64,000 bases of DNA, taken from assembly GCA_022592435.1 (NCBI GenBank), contig JABYQS010000053.1, forward strand, positions 1 through 64,000, read 5' to 3'. The notes under the pieces were generated by a model. It did no database searches and was not told where the DNA came from. It saw only the letters and a program-made list of their open reading frames with translations. Source of the stretch: Cerioporus squamosus. Lineage: Eukaryota > Basidiomycota > Agaricomycetes > Polyporales > Polyporaceae. Numbering within the stretch: position 1 is the first letter of the stretch; every line of letters starts with the position of its first letter. The translations under genes and the position numbers were made by a program. This document shows positions 1 to 10,445 of the stretch, piece by piece.

Positions 1-1195
1 CCTGCGTACTTTGTCCGGCAAACAATCCGGCGGACAGTGCGCCGGACAAACTTCCTGGTCGCTGGGACGTTCTTGGCCTGGTGTTACCGGTGAGAGGCTT
101 GTTGCACTATGTATCACGATGTCCTTGGTCGCATCCTCCACTCTGTACACAAAACATGCCATGTTTGTTTATTGCTTGGGAATACACATATCAATGCTTT
201 ACAAGTTGCCAGGTCACTCGAAGACGCTGCGCGACACTCAGCCGCGCAGGTGTGTGCAGGTGCCCATCCCAGACCTCGAGCAGAGCAGGGTCTCCCTTGC
301 GAAACTGGTTGGAAGGAGCAACAGCGTACTCAAGATATCCGTAGATATACAGTAGACATTGTGTTGTACCGGCTGTGGATGGTAGTATGGTGTGTAACAG
401 GTGCAGTCGGCTACACAGAGGGAATTTGGGTATGAATCTTGGGCATGGGCAAACATTCTCAAGGTACCAAAAATGAAGAAGCACAGAGTTTCGTTGTAGA
501 TTACTTAAACAGTGACACTGGGGTACAAAACCGCGTGTATGCGTGAATTTGGGTATGGAGAAGGCCAGTAGGCAGGAGTGAAGCGGTGAGGTATGTAGTG
601 GGCTGGGGAACCATACCTGCAACTTGCGACCGACGCGCTCTCTCAAAAGTCCCTTAAACCAACTCTAAGCTCCCTCGTGCCATTTCTGACGTCCCAGAGC
701 CCTCCTATACCCATCCTAGTAGGGAGGCCCATGATAGCGCTGCGCGGGGTGTGTGGAAGAGGTACTCACCGTGATGTAGCAGCCAACATTCGCCTTGCGC
801 TGGCTGCGGAGGGCCCTCGAGATATCACGATAGAAATTTCGACACTGGTTTGTGCATAACTTTCCGAGATATCGTTGGTCAAGGTCGGTGGTGGCTGAAA
901 ACGCGGTCGAGCCAAGTTGATGCGTTGCTGCAGTTCAATCCTCGCAATGTTGGTATTATTAGATGCGCGTGGCCAAGCAGAGTAAGCCGCAAGAAGAAGC
1001 AAGGCAAAAGAATGAACGGGACAGGAGATATCGTCGTTCGAAGTTTCAAGTGGAGGCGGTCAAGGGCAGAGCGCAGGTGGTGGCGTCCCCCGCGGCGCGG
1101 CGCCAAACGACAAGTGGTGTAAAAAGCGCTGTATACGTGGGAAAGGCACGCTGCTTACTGGGCAAGTAAGTAGTATGCAGATAGCACGCCGCACG
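1..1195. other. Left-edge stretch without a recognisable gene
   Basis: Short overlapping reading frames occur on both strands, but none has a recognisable domain or a convincing intron pattern. The only structured element is a small inverted repeat near the edge (positions 10-51). The stretch ends where similarity to the 48.8-kb gene begins. Confidence 0.5.
10..51. repeat. Short inverted repeat (TTTGTCCGGC / GCCGGACAAA)
   Basis: A 10-bp arm TTTGTCCGGC is followed about 20 bp later by its reverse complement GCCGGACAAA, with further CCGGC/GCCGG words in the loop. It could fold into a hairpin or be a worn transposon end. No partner copy was seen elsewhere in the window. Confidence 0.5.
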
Positions 1196-1372
1196 GCATT
1201 GTGGTTGAACACGTCCACGACGGCGACGCTGTTGCTGCCTCCGAACACCTCTCCGGTACTGTCCTTCTCGCCCGTCACGCTATGTCCTCCCCACAGAAGC
1301 CCGGCTCAGAAGACACGCACCTTCTTCCTCTCAGCTCGACGTTTCATGACCTCACTCTCCTGCGCGCATTGA
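1196..1372 (+). pseudogene. Relic of the 5' end of the 48.8-kb small gene
   Basis: Positions 1196-1372 match, in the opposite orientation, the promoter and first codons of the minus-strand gene at 48466-48807. The shared promoter text includes a run meaning CGACGGCGACGCTG followed by GCTGCCTCC. The reading frame from the ATG at 1282 keeps the pattern QKPGS-DTH-LPLSST-HDL-LLRA seen in the intact gene. Similarity fades after about 1372, where the intact protein continues with an acidic and Gln/Ser-rich stretch. The relic therefore covers only about 30 codons plus about 80 bp of upstream DNA. Divergence is clearly higher than between the HbrB array copies, so this duplication is older. Confidence 0.75.
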
Positions 1373-1659
1373 CGGTCCAGTTGCCGCGCGAGGGGATCGT
1401 CCGCACAGCCAGGAGGAGGCGCACCGGAAGATGCCACAATGTACTCGAACTTGTTGAAGAGGGCCGCAACCAGGATCTGCCGGAGTGCACAAGGGCTTGA
1501 AGGTGAGTCGGCCGGAATCACAGTACCCTTTGAACGACGGGTACGGAGTGGCAGATTCGGAGTCTGACCGGTATCCGCTCAAGAGAAGCGCAGGGGTCCA
1601 GCACTGTTCTTCCTCACCGATGGCTTGTCTACACGACCCGCCCATGGCCCCCAGCTTCC

Positions 1660-2094
1660 GATGACGCCACAACATCAGGCCTCCTCGGACTCTACCCACA
1701 CAACCCCTTCGTCCCGCCTTGGCCAACGTGCTCTCCGCCCCGTCTGTAGCGCCATCGACACAGACTGCGAACACGCAGGGCGCGAGCACGAGGATAGGCG
1801 GGACACGTCCGACGACGGACCACACAGCTTAAGCTTTCCGGCGACATCCTCTAGCTTCAGCTGCGGCGCCGCCTTCTGCTGGTCGTCCAATCATTCACAC
1901 CCTCTTATCTGCACTCGCACTTGCACCGCCCACCTGCGTGGCTTCATCGGCCCGACGCACACCTATTCCGTCAAGATCTCCCTGTTCGCTCACACTCCTG
2001 TGATCCTCGCAGCGGCACACACTCTCCCATTCCGCCTCTATCGATGACCGCACCAGTGAATCAGCTCAACAAGGCCAATACTTCGCTTTTTAAG
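1660..2094 (+). pseudogene. Decayed copy of HbrB exon 1
   Basis: This stretch aligns along its length with HbrB exon 1 of the array (8403-8939 and equivalents). It is diverged by many substitutions and indels. The best-kept part is the exon end, where a frame reads MTAPVNQLNKANTSLFK against MAAPQNQPNKGHTSPSK in the array, followed at the same place by a GTACGT splice donor at 2095. Just after the donor, words such as ACTTCGCG and GGGTGT recall the long intron 1 of array copies 2-4 rather than the short intron of copy 1. It lies about 300 bp after the 48.8-kb gene relic. No HbrB exon 2 follows, so it cannot encode the domain. Confidence 0.7.
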
Positions 2095-2109
2095 GTACGT
2101 CCGCCATCA

Positions 2110-3283
2110 CTTCGCGGAACGGGTGTGTAGGGTGAGATGCAGGATGGGAGATGTGTTGCGGGAGAGGAGGTCCGTGCATGGTTTGTGCGGTTACCGCGTT
2201 AAAGCTCATGTGGTCCAACTGCAACTATATCATTGGTTTCGCGCATTGCTGCGCGCTCTGCACGACCTTGTCTCATGCTCGTTCCAACCCAAAGCAAAGA
2301 AAAGCCCGATAGCCATTCCGCTCGCGTCCCTTGAGCAGTGAGCTCTTCGCGAGAGTGCTTCTCCCTTATGGACCCAATCCTCTCCTCGGTCCACTGTCTA
2401 TCGAACGCTCGCTAGGCGACGTCAGGGCGGCGAGAGCACTATGGCGGACCTGCTGCAGGTGGCGACGGACCAGACCGACATCATCCGCCTGGCGCATCGT
2501 GTCCAAGGACGATAACAGGCACCTGTCCGAGCCACAAACACGTCGGAAGACGCGAGCTCATGCCATGTCCAATTTCACGCACCATGGAAGGACATCGAGG
2601 AACTCGGAGACTGTACTCCTCTTTGCCTAAACTCGCAAGAGGAATTTGCGTATCCGCTCTTCTCCGGGGCAGCGGCCTCGCGCGCCGTACCTCGCAGAAT
2701 CCAGCCGCTCTTATCTACCTTGTGCCGACTCGAACAGGTTAGAACCGTTCTGTTGATCTTAGGTTGTAGCGGTGCAATTCTAACCGCATGTCTGGACAGA
2801 CCCAACCGTCCTCTGCTCTCCCCGCTCAAATTCTCTCGGACAGCGCCGGCACACTGCCCCGCCGCAGCGCCAGCGCCGAGTGACGCTTCTTTCTCCCACT
2901 TGCACTGCAGACGTCAGGATTGAAGGACAGTCCTTATAAGCCGAAGCCGGAACGTTCACTGTGCGTTCACTCAGTACCACGACCACCCCTGCTCACGGCC
3001 TCTGTCGAGACGACATCGTCGGATCTCGTACAAATCGCTCCCTCTCTCTACCTCTCTCTCTTGATGTTGTACTGCTTGCTCGCCTGAGTTATCACCAGCG
3101 GACTGTACCCGCCGCACACTCGTACATAAGTCGTTCGAGTGGTCTCGCCTCTTGCGTCCCATCCTCACCCATCCGCGATCATCCGCTCGATCCCTGCGCG
3201 CTGTCCCGTACTCTTCTAAGGTGCGCAACTCCAGCAGACTCGATCGATGTGTCGTTCCCTAACAACTCGTTGCAGCGCTCCTC
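2110..3283. other. Intergenic stretch upstream of HET gene 1
   Basis: No recognisable coding sequence. The last few hundred bases before the HET start are pyrimidine-rich (CTCTCTCTACCTCTCTCTC at about 3042-3060), as is common for fungal 5' leaders. A clear TATA element was not found. Confidence 0.4.
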
Positions 3284-5610
3284 ATGTGGCTCCTCAGCAC
3301 CAACCGTGCAGAGCTCCACTTCTTTGCCTCTCCCGAGGATGTCTCGGATGGTTACGGAGTGCTCTCCCACGTCTGGGGCAAGGAGGAGCAGTCGTTCCAG
3401 GACGTCCGGAGGATCCAGGAGCGTTGCGCCATAGACGGCACCAACCCTTGCGATATAGTGTGCGAGAAAATCCGGAGGTGCTGCGAGCTTGCGGAGAGGC
3501 ATGGCTACAAGTGGGTGTGGATTGACACCTGCTGCATCGACAAGACGAGCAGCGCCGAGCTCTCAGAGGCCATCAACTCTATGTTTCGCTATTATGCCCT
3601 CGCGGACATCTGCTACAGATACTTGCCGGACGTCCCTGCTCTGGATGGCTCGCTCGAGGACATCATGCCGACGAAAGGCGGCTGTCAGCTCAGCTACTAC
3701 CGCGGGCCCATGTCCGAGTCCTTAAGGGGAAGCGTTTGGTTCACGAGAGGTTGGACGCTTCAGGAACTCATCGCTCCCCGCTTCTTCCTCTTCCTTTCGC
3801 GCTCCTGGGAAGTCCTAGGCACAAAGGCAGACTTGGCAGAGCTCTTGCCAACAACCATTCCGGAACCTGTACTCCGGCTTCAAGTCAGTCACTAAGAGTT
3901 TAGCATCGCTCAGCGGATGTCCTGGTACGGAAAGCGGGAGACGACACGTCTGGAGGATGAAGCGTACTGTCTGCTCGGACTGTTTGACATACACATGCCA
4001 CCACTCTACGGCGAGGGGAGAAATGCGTTCCATCGGTTGCAGGAGGAGCTCTTGAAGCAGTCGACGGATACGACGCTCTTCGCATGGGAAGACTTCAGCC
4101 TGGATTATCGACTGCATTCTTGTCTCTTCGCGCCGTCGCCTACAGCATTCAAAACGATCGGGGATATCATGTACACGCCGCCTCGACAAGACCATCCCTC
4201 GCACAGAGTCAGTTGAGACGTCTTTCTTCCATTGTGCACGACCTCTGATACAATTCGTAGAATTCAGCCCTCCGGGATGGAGCTGTCCATGACATAGAGC
4301 TTTCCGTCACCCCCTATGGCATCCTGGCCTATATCCCCGTATATCGGTACAACGAGCTCCTTGTGGGAGACTTCTACTGGTCTCGGCCCTCAGCTGTTAG
4401 ACAAATGCGTAATCGCAAGCTGAGACCCATGCTTTGTCTTGAAGAAGACCCTGACAGTCAGACTGGCTCATCCCGGACCGTCCGCCCATTGTATCGTGTC
4501 CAATGCGGCATTCTTTGCATTGAAAGCCGGGAGCCAGGGGAGCACGCATCGTGGCAGGAAGTCCTCATTCGACATCGACCTGTACCGCACTGGGGCGCCG
4601 GCTCGCTCTCTGCCCGGCTGTCAGATCGTGGTACAACCCTCATTCCAACCATGCCCATGCAGCTCACCCTCAATGCTCCTTACCGCTTTGACGAGGCTCA
4701 CATCCGGAAATTCCTGCGCGAGTCTCAGGCCCACTACATGACGGTTCACGGCGCCGATCACCGGCCTCCGAGTCCGAGCGGCTGGATGCCCCAATCCAAT
4801 TGCCCAACCATGCTCCCAACAACATATATCTTCTCCCCGACTCCCTTCCTCGATGTCCGGGGCTATGACCCGTATATGAACGTCCGCTTCATCATGATCA
4901 AGGTTGGGAAATGTCGCCAATGGCAGATTGAGCAGAACCTTCCCTGGGACCAGCGTGTTTGGGCGACAGTTCATGGCGAATACATCTCCGACTCGAGAAG
5001 AGTCTCCCACGCATTATGGGAGATGAGAATGCTCTCAGATGACCTCCGACACGACTGCTTGACGGACCACGTCTCGCAATGGCCCGCTCTCCGTAAGGTG
5101 TTCCACGTGGACATTGAGGGCTGGTTGCAAGATGCCACGCTGACCCTGTCCTTCGCGCCTTGTCCCATCAATAATGGGGCGACGCTCGTCCTGGATGCCT
5201 CGATCAGCTCTCTCAATCACAGTACGGAGGACGGCAGTAGTGCGCTGGCAGTGGGTGGTGCTGAACGATCAATTCACCCAACACGACCTACTCCCCCCGC
5301 TACCGAGTCCCAGCCGTACTCCGGACTCGTCTCCTCCTCCTCCTCCTCCTTATCAACCCAGTCTTGTTCCCGTGCAGGAAGAACTCGTCCGTCTGGCGCA
5401 GGCAGCAAGGGAAGCAACTTGCTGGCGATGCGGAGAGCGATGGAGGGAGCACAGCGGCTGAGAGCAGGGGATGGCCGCGTTGGCGGTGCTCTCGTCCGTG
5501 GCCATCGCGAGGAAGCGGAAGGCCGTCGGGCTGAGGTCACGAGAGTTGCAAAGGAGGCGGGTGCGGCCATGGCGCGTCCACGAAGGAGCAAGGAAGGAGC
5601 CGACACGTAG
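3284..5610 (+). pseudogene. HET-domain protein gene 1, interrupted by an in-frame stop
   Basis: Two exons (3284-4207 and 4261-5610) are joined by a 53-bp phase-0 intron with a GTCAGT donor and TAG acceptor. HET proteins act in heterokaryon incompatibility. The N-terminus carries the HET core: YGVLSHVWG near residue 24, then WIDTCCIDK at residues 79-87. After it come the conserved blocks GWTLQELIAP, EDEAYCLLGLF and PPLYGEGRNAF. Codon 204 (3893-3895) is TAA, where the paralogues at 54 and 60 kb have threonine in SHTEF or SHTQF. The frame stays open and conserved for hundreds of codons after the stop, so the change is recent. If translation ends there, a 203-residue HET-core-only protein results. 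The C-terminus (from about 5230) is a longer, Ser/Arg/Ala-rich tail than in the paralogues, partly encoded by a TCC microsatellite at 5332-5350. Confidence 0.85.
5332..5350 (+). repeat. TCC trinucleotide microsatellite
   Basis: About six TCC units lie in the HET gene 1 C-terminal tail and give a run of serines. Length changes here would alter the serine run without shifting the frame. Confidence 0.8.
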
Positions 5611-8402
5611 GTCATAGGCAGTACGACGAACGGCGGCAGCCCTTCCCTTGCCCGGGGGCAGTCGCCAGAAATGCAAGCACATGAACAGGCGTGTTCGCCC
5701 AAAAAAAAGGAAGCCACTTTCTTCATCGTGCAAACTGGAGATGTCATATGGAAGGTGGCCGATGGACGTACAGCGACGCGCGATGTCCCCGTACAAGACC
5801 AGTGTGAGGAAGATGCCTTCGAATATCCGGACGATATCGGAATCCGACACGCAAGCTAGTATCGGGTATAAAGACGACGTACCTCCACCTTGGATGGACA
5901 CGTCACACGAGACGGCCACTGTCTTCCGAAGCAAGTGAGGCTCCTTCCGGGGGTGGCAGCTGGTGGCGGCGCCGTCTGCACGTACACTCGTTCGAGGCGG
6001 AGGGATACTCGCGGTCGACCAACCATGGTCCCACGGCCCGGCCACGAGCATGGATGGACGCGCGAGAGTCATGCACCTACACGTAGAATGGAATAAATGG
6101 AACCTTGTGAAGACATCATCCAGACGCGAGCGACGAACCTGCGAGTACTGGCTGAGTCCTGAGCACCTATGTAGACGAGCGCGAACTTGAAGCCGCAAAG
6201 GGCCGAGCATGGCCCAGAGCGGGACCCCAAGGTCACGCTGCTGCATAGCACGCGCAGACGGATCCTGACGACGACGTGCAAGTGCAGTTGAGGGCGTGTG
6301 GCTGCATGATGTTGCTAGGGAGCGAGCGGTGACTACTTTGGCGCTCGGCGAGCGCAGTAGAGCGTCACAGGCCAGGTGTGAAGCAGGCGAGAGAACAGAG
6401 GGGTACGCGGAAGCGTGGCAGGCGTGTCAAGAAGCGAAGTGTGAGCTGGAGTCCGCCGCGCGGCTCGTATCCAACCTGATGTCGCGGCGGCGAGAGCTAA
6501 GCGTGGAGTTTATGCGGGAGACCACCGGTGGGCTCAGCGAGTGCGCGATAGTCGACGCCGGACGGCCGTCCTGTTTGTCGCTGTATCGACGGGGCACGGA
6601 CGCACCCGACCATCTGCAACTCACGAGGCGAGCCACGGGAGAGCCATGGCTTGCCGCTTTGCACTCCATGCATGGAGCTCTATGCCTGGAGGTGGAAATT
6701 AGAATGTGCGCAGCAGAACGGTGCGCGGTCTGAACGGGATGCTCACTGCGACGCACGAAGAGGTCTCTCTCCTGCAACTTTTCCCAGGTTTGATTCCAGT
6801 TTTCGACGGAGACCTGAGCGAGCCTTGCGTCCGAAACAGCGCAGGAGGACAATGGGACGACGGACCGTGGATCGGTGCACGACATGCAGTCTGCAGACGG
6901 GGTCGATCCAACATACGAAGAGTTTTTGTTCCGCGTTGCGTGCAGTCGGCCCAGAGCCTAGCTGCCCGACCACGGGCTCCACGCGCTGTGGCAGGGAGCG
7001 CTGCACGGTCGAGTGCAATACGAGGGCACGACGTCTCCTGGGTTCTGGGTAGGCACGGTCGCTCCAGCGCCGTCGGATGCACGTCCAGTGGCACGCGGCA
7101 CTGTGGGGACTTTGTCGTATGGATACCTGATGCTCTCGTTGGGTGAAGGCGGTGATGCAGTTGAGAGGAGCGATAAAGGAGAGGATAGGTGGAGGTGACG
7201 GTTGGGCCGTTCGCGATCGGAAGGGCCCCAGAGGGCCCTCGTTGCAGCGGATCTGTCCGTGCCTGTCTGTAGATACACTCGTTGCTGGGACATTGTTGTG
7301 ACATGTTCAGGCAGACCTCCGGTGGCATGCAGATATCGGTAACCGGAGTCAGTATAGCTGATGCACGGGTCGAGCGACGAGCGTGGTGTCCGAGATGGTT
7401 ACCTGTGCTGTTATGTGGTGCTTGACAATGACGGCAGACGGATGCGGAGGGAGCGACATCGCGACGATGTGGGCCAGTCGGTTGCCAGCCATGCGTCGGA
7501 GGCGTCCAGCGTGTTGCCGGAAGATGCGGGCGTAGTGAGGCAGGCAGGTAGGGCCGGTGGGGAGTGCGAGCAGGTAGTAGAACAAGATGCAGTCGATACA
7601 CATAAGACATCTACGGATGCATGCGCCCCGGACCGCAAAGAGAAGAAACGTGAGCGTGGCGGAAGCAGGATGATGGGATGATGGGATGAGGGAAAGGTCC
7701 CGGGAGAGGGCAGGGTGAAGGAGAAAGTATTCGTGCACCGTAATAAGGACCAGACGGATCCCTGACGAGGACGCACCGGCGAGGGAATCCTCTCCCAATA
7801 TACTCTCCAGCGCCCTCCGAGCACTTGATGTATGGGCAGTCGTTGAGACGACGAGGATACAGCAGTGATAGAACGTCATTACAGACACTCTGTTCGCGCA
7901 CACGAACGAACCCGAGAAATACCTGTGAAATGGACATGGGTATGTATGTCGGATTGGAGGGGAGTATACTTCATGTAGTACCCACCAGGAACCACTCAAA
8001 TTGTCCACAGGATCTCGGAATACATGCCAGTGGATGTATGCGTCTGTATCAATGTTGGCGTTACACGCTCTGAGACCTGGGTGGTACATTGACCTGTCTG
8101 CGAGCGTAAGGGCAGCCATACTACCGGGTGGACTCACCCCTCCATGCCGACGGGACACTGGGGAAACGAGGCGACGAGGATTGGCAGGACAAGCAGACGA
8201 GGGCGGAGCAGCAGTACTGGAAGTCCGAGCAGCCCAGAGCGAGGCGAGCGAGAGAGGCAGACGAGCACCAGAAGTGGGCACGGGCGTCGAGAAGCAAACC
8301 GTAAACGTCGGCGGCGATAACGTCCTCTGCCCCGCCATCCGCCCTCTCCTCGTCCACCAAGACGGCCAGAGCGAGCACCGGGCATGGCGGGACGGTCAGC
8401 GC
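5611..8402. other. Spacer with diverged pieces of the array unit
   Basis: No intact gene is recognised. Two parts match the array. Positions 5940-6190 resemble 24.72-25.05 kb and about 15.93 kb: shared text includes CCTTCCGGGGG, GGCGGCGCCGTCTGCA, a GTAGAATGGAAT / GTAGAATAGAAT block and CCTATGTAGA. Positions 8025-8402 resemble 16.43-16.75 kb directly upstream of HbrB copy 2. Between them, a 145-codon open frame at 6296-6733 is rich in Ala, Arg and Glu and could form a helix, but nothing supports it as a gene. This is the old left flank of the array, much more diverged than copies 2-3. Confidence 0.5.
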
Positions 8403-10237
8403 ATGTCCGGCGCATCTCGAGCGACTTCCGGGGTCCCGAGCGGCGGCGGTCGTCCTCACACGGCGACGCGACCCCACGTGTCCCCGCCCCCGCCCACGCT
8501 CGTCCACCCCTACGACCACTCTGTCCCGCCCTCGCCCATGCGCTCTCCGTCTCCCTCGCCAGCGCTGTCAGCACAGAATGCGAGCACGGGCGCGGGCACG
8601 AGCTCCAGCGGGGCCCATCTGACCACGGACCACGGCCCCAAGCGACTTGGATTCCTCGGGGACATCCTCCAGCTGCCGTCCGCTGGCCATCTCGTCGCGT
8701 CCTCGTCCCACCTGGCATCGCACCTGCACTCATCTCACCTGGGAGCATCGCCCGCCTCGGTCGCTTCGTCATCCCAGCGCTCCGGTGCAACCCCGATCCC
8801 GTCCAGTCTCCTCCCTGCCCGCTCTCACTCTCGCGCTGACTCTGCCTTGCCTCGCGACCCTCGTGAAGGCGCACACTCGCCCGTCCCCATGGCCGCTCCC
8901 CAGAACCAGCCCAACAAGGGCCACACGTCGCCTTCAAAGGTATGTACGCAGTGCATTCGTGACCCGCGCCATCACGATCTGCCCATGCGCATACTCCCTC
9001 CGGCGATCCTCTCACCCTTTACGCTTCTATCTCCCCGCTGACTCCGCACCGCGAACGCAAACAGGCCTCGTCCACGCATACATATGACTCCAAGCTCGTC
9101 TCGCGCGAGATGCACCGCCTGGGCAACCTCGCCCACCTCCCCTCCCTCGCCCCCTCCGTCTCCGCGCCCCAGTCGACGAGCGCACTGAGCATGGCCCCCT
9201 CCGCCGCCCCGAGCATCAGCGCGAGCCTCTCGGGCGAGAGCCCCTGGGCGTCCCTCCACGTCCTCATCCTCCCGCTCTTCAACCACGAGCCGCTCCGCTG
9301 CCCGATCGAGGACCTCAACCAGCTCGTCCGCCGCCACATCCAGACCGTCGTCTCCGCCGCCCCGGGCAAGGCCGTCGCCACGCTCGAGAACGACGCATTC
9401 GAGCTCATTGCGACCGGCATGGTCACCCTCGACTCCAGGCTCGCCGGCGTCGACGACGAGCAGCTCATCGTCCACATCGTCGAGCTCTGGACCTTCTTCT
9501 GGACACAGGTCCTCCCGTACCTCGAAGGGGTGAGTCTATTTATCTGTTCTTCCCGTCCTATCATCCCCACATCCCCACACCCTTCTGCTCTTCCCCTCAT
9601 TCCGTCGGCCTTACCCGTCTCTTCCGCCTAGGCGCTGCTCCCACTGCAAACCGATCCGCTCCTCTCCTCGCTTTACCGCATACCAAAGGCGCACCGGCCG
9701 ACATCACCCACGCAGAACGGCAAGAGTGCGGGGGTACCGACGGCTGCGTCAGGCCAGATCGACGTGCGCGCCCTCGCGCTCGTCTCCTTCCGCGACCGCA
9801 TCATCCTCCCGCTCTTCCCCCGCCTCCACGCACGCCTCACCATGTCCAAGGACGGGAACATGCTCGGCTCGGAGACGCAGCAGGCGCGTCTGCAGCAGAT
9901 GTGCGTACATATATCCCATCCACTCTGCAATCTAGCATTGAGCTGCGAAAGCTGACGCACGTCCGCCAGGCTCCGGGGCGTCGCTGTACGTAGGCACGCG
10001 AATATACTTTGTTCTCCTGACTGGCGCCGGGCGTTTGGTAGCCTCGTGGCTGGACGGGCGCGGTGGAGTCAGGCGCGCAATGAGGACTTAGCCCGACCGG
10101 AAATAGGACGAGACTCAGTAGATGCGCAGGGAGGATTGAGTGGGGTGGGATACAGGGAGGTAGGCTACAGGAGATGCACAGGGAGGGCTTACAGGGGGTG
10201 GCTAGGTAGGCTACAGAGAGTTTGCAGGGAGGGCTGA
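8403..10237 (+). CDS. HbrB-like TORC2 subunit, copy 1, 3'-truncated and fused to spacer DNA
   Basis: Exons 8403-8939, 9065-9529, 9632-9900 and 9970-10237 splice to an open frame of 512 codons. HbrB proteins (yeast Bit61, mammalian PRR5/Protor) bind TORC2. Exon 1 is a Ser/Pro/His-rich low-complexity leader. Exons 2-3 hold the HbrB domain, with blocks SPWASLHVLILPLFNHE, LNQLVRRHIQTVVSAAPGKA and DDEQLIVHIVELWTFFW. Introns are 125, 102 and 69 bp. At 9970 the conserved acceptor is kept, but after GCT the sequence leaves the true gene and enters spacer DNA. This adds 89 unrelated, Arg/Gly-rich codons running into a minisatellite. The start at 8403 is chosen because only this frame reaches exon 2; a C5 run at about 8483 differs from C4 in copies 2-4. 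It is the only copy with a short intron 1. The true C-terminal half (kept only in copy 4) is missing, so function is doubtful. Confidence 0.75.
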
Positions 10238-10445
10238 CCGGTGGTGGATAGAGGGAGAGTCGTCTACAGCCTACAGGGCTTACGGGGGGTGGCTAGAGAG
10301 GTAGGCTACGGAGAGCGCGACGGGAGGGCTACTGGGCGAGACGGGAGAACTACAGGGAGGTAGGCTACCGGGAATGCGTCGGAAGAGCTAGTGCCAAGTG
10401 GGAGACAGGTACAGCAGGAACCGCGCAACATTGGCTACCGGGAGA
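10126..10445 (+). repeat. Degenerate minisatellite, unit A
   Basis: Imperfect repeats of words such as TACAGGGAGGTAGGCTACAG, GGGAGGGCT and GGGGGTGGCTAG, spaced about 20-40 bp apart. It encodes most of the tail of the chimeric HbrB copy 1, where it reads as repeated GYRE/GYRR and RGW motifs. Equivalent tracts follow copies 2 and 3. Confidence 0.75.

Noticed and set aside
3876..3899. A possible tiny GT..AG intron that would remove the HET gene 1 stop
   Set aside because: It would be about 20 bp, far below the shortest intron seen here (46-47 bp), and it would delete conserved residues.
5764..5780. A 14-base inverted match (GCGTCGCTGTACGT) to the start of the array unit
   Set aside because: Too short, with no flanking similarity; it was picked by eye and may be chance in GC-rich DNA.
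8134..9015. Long minus-strand frames opposite HbrB exon 1 (also near 16.5, 26.0 and 35.5 kb)
   Set aside because: They are antisense shadows of the Ser/Pro-rich exon; the plus strand has the splice sites and the domain.
10126..10445. CRISPR-like array
   Set aside because: The repeats are degenerate, irregularly spaced and in a fungal genome; this is a minisatellite.
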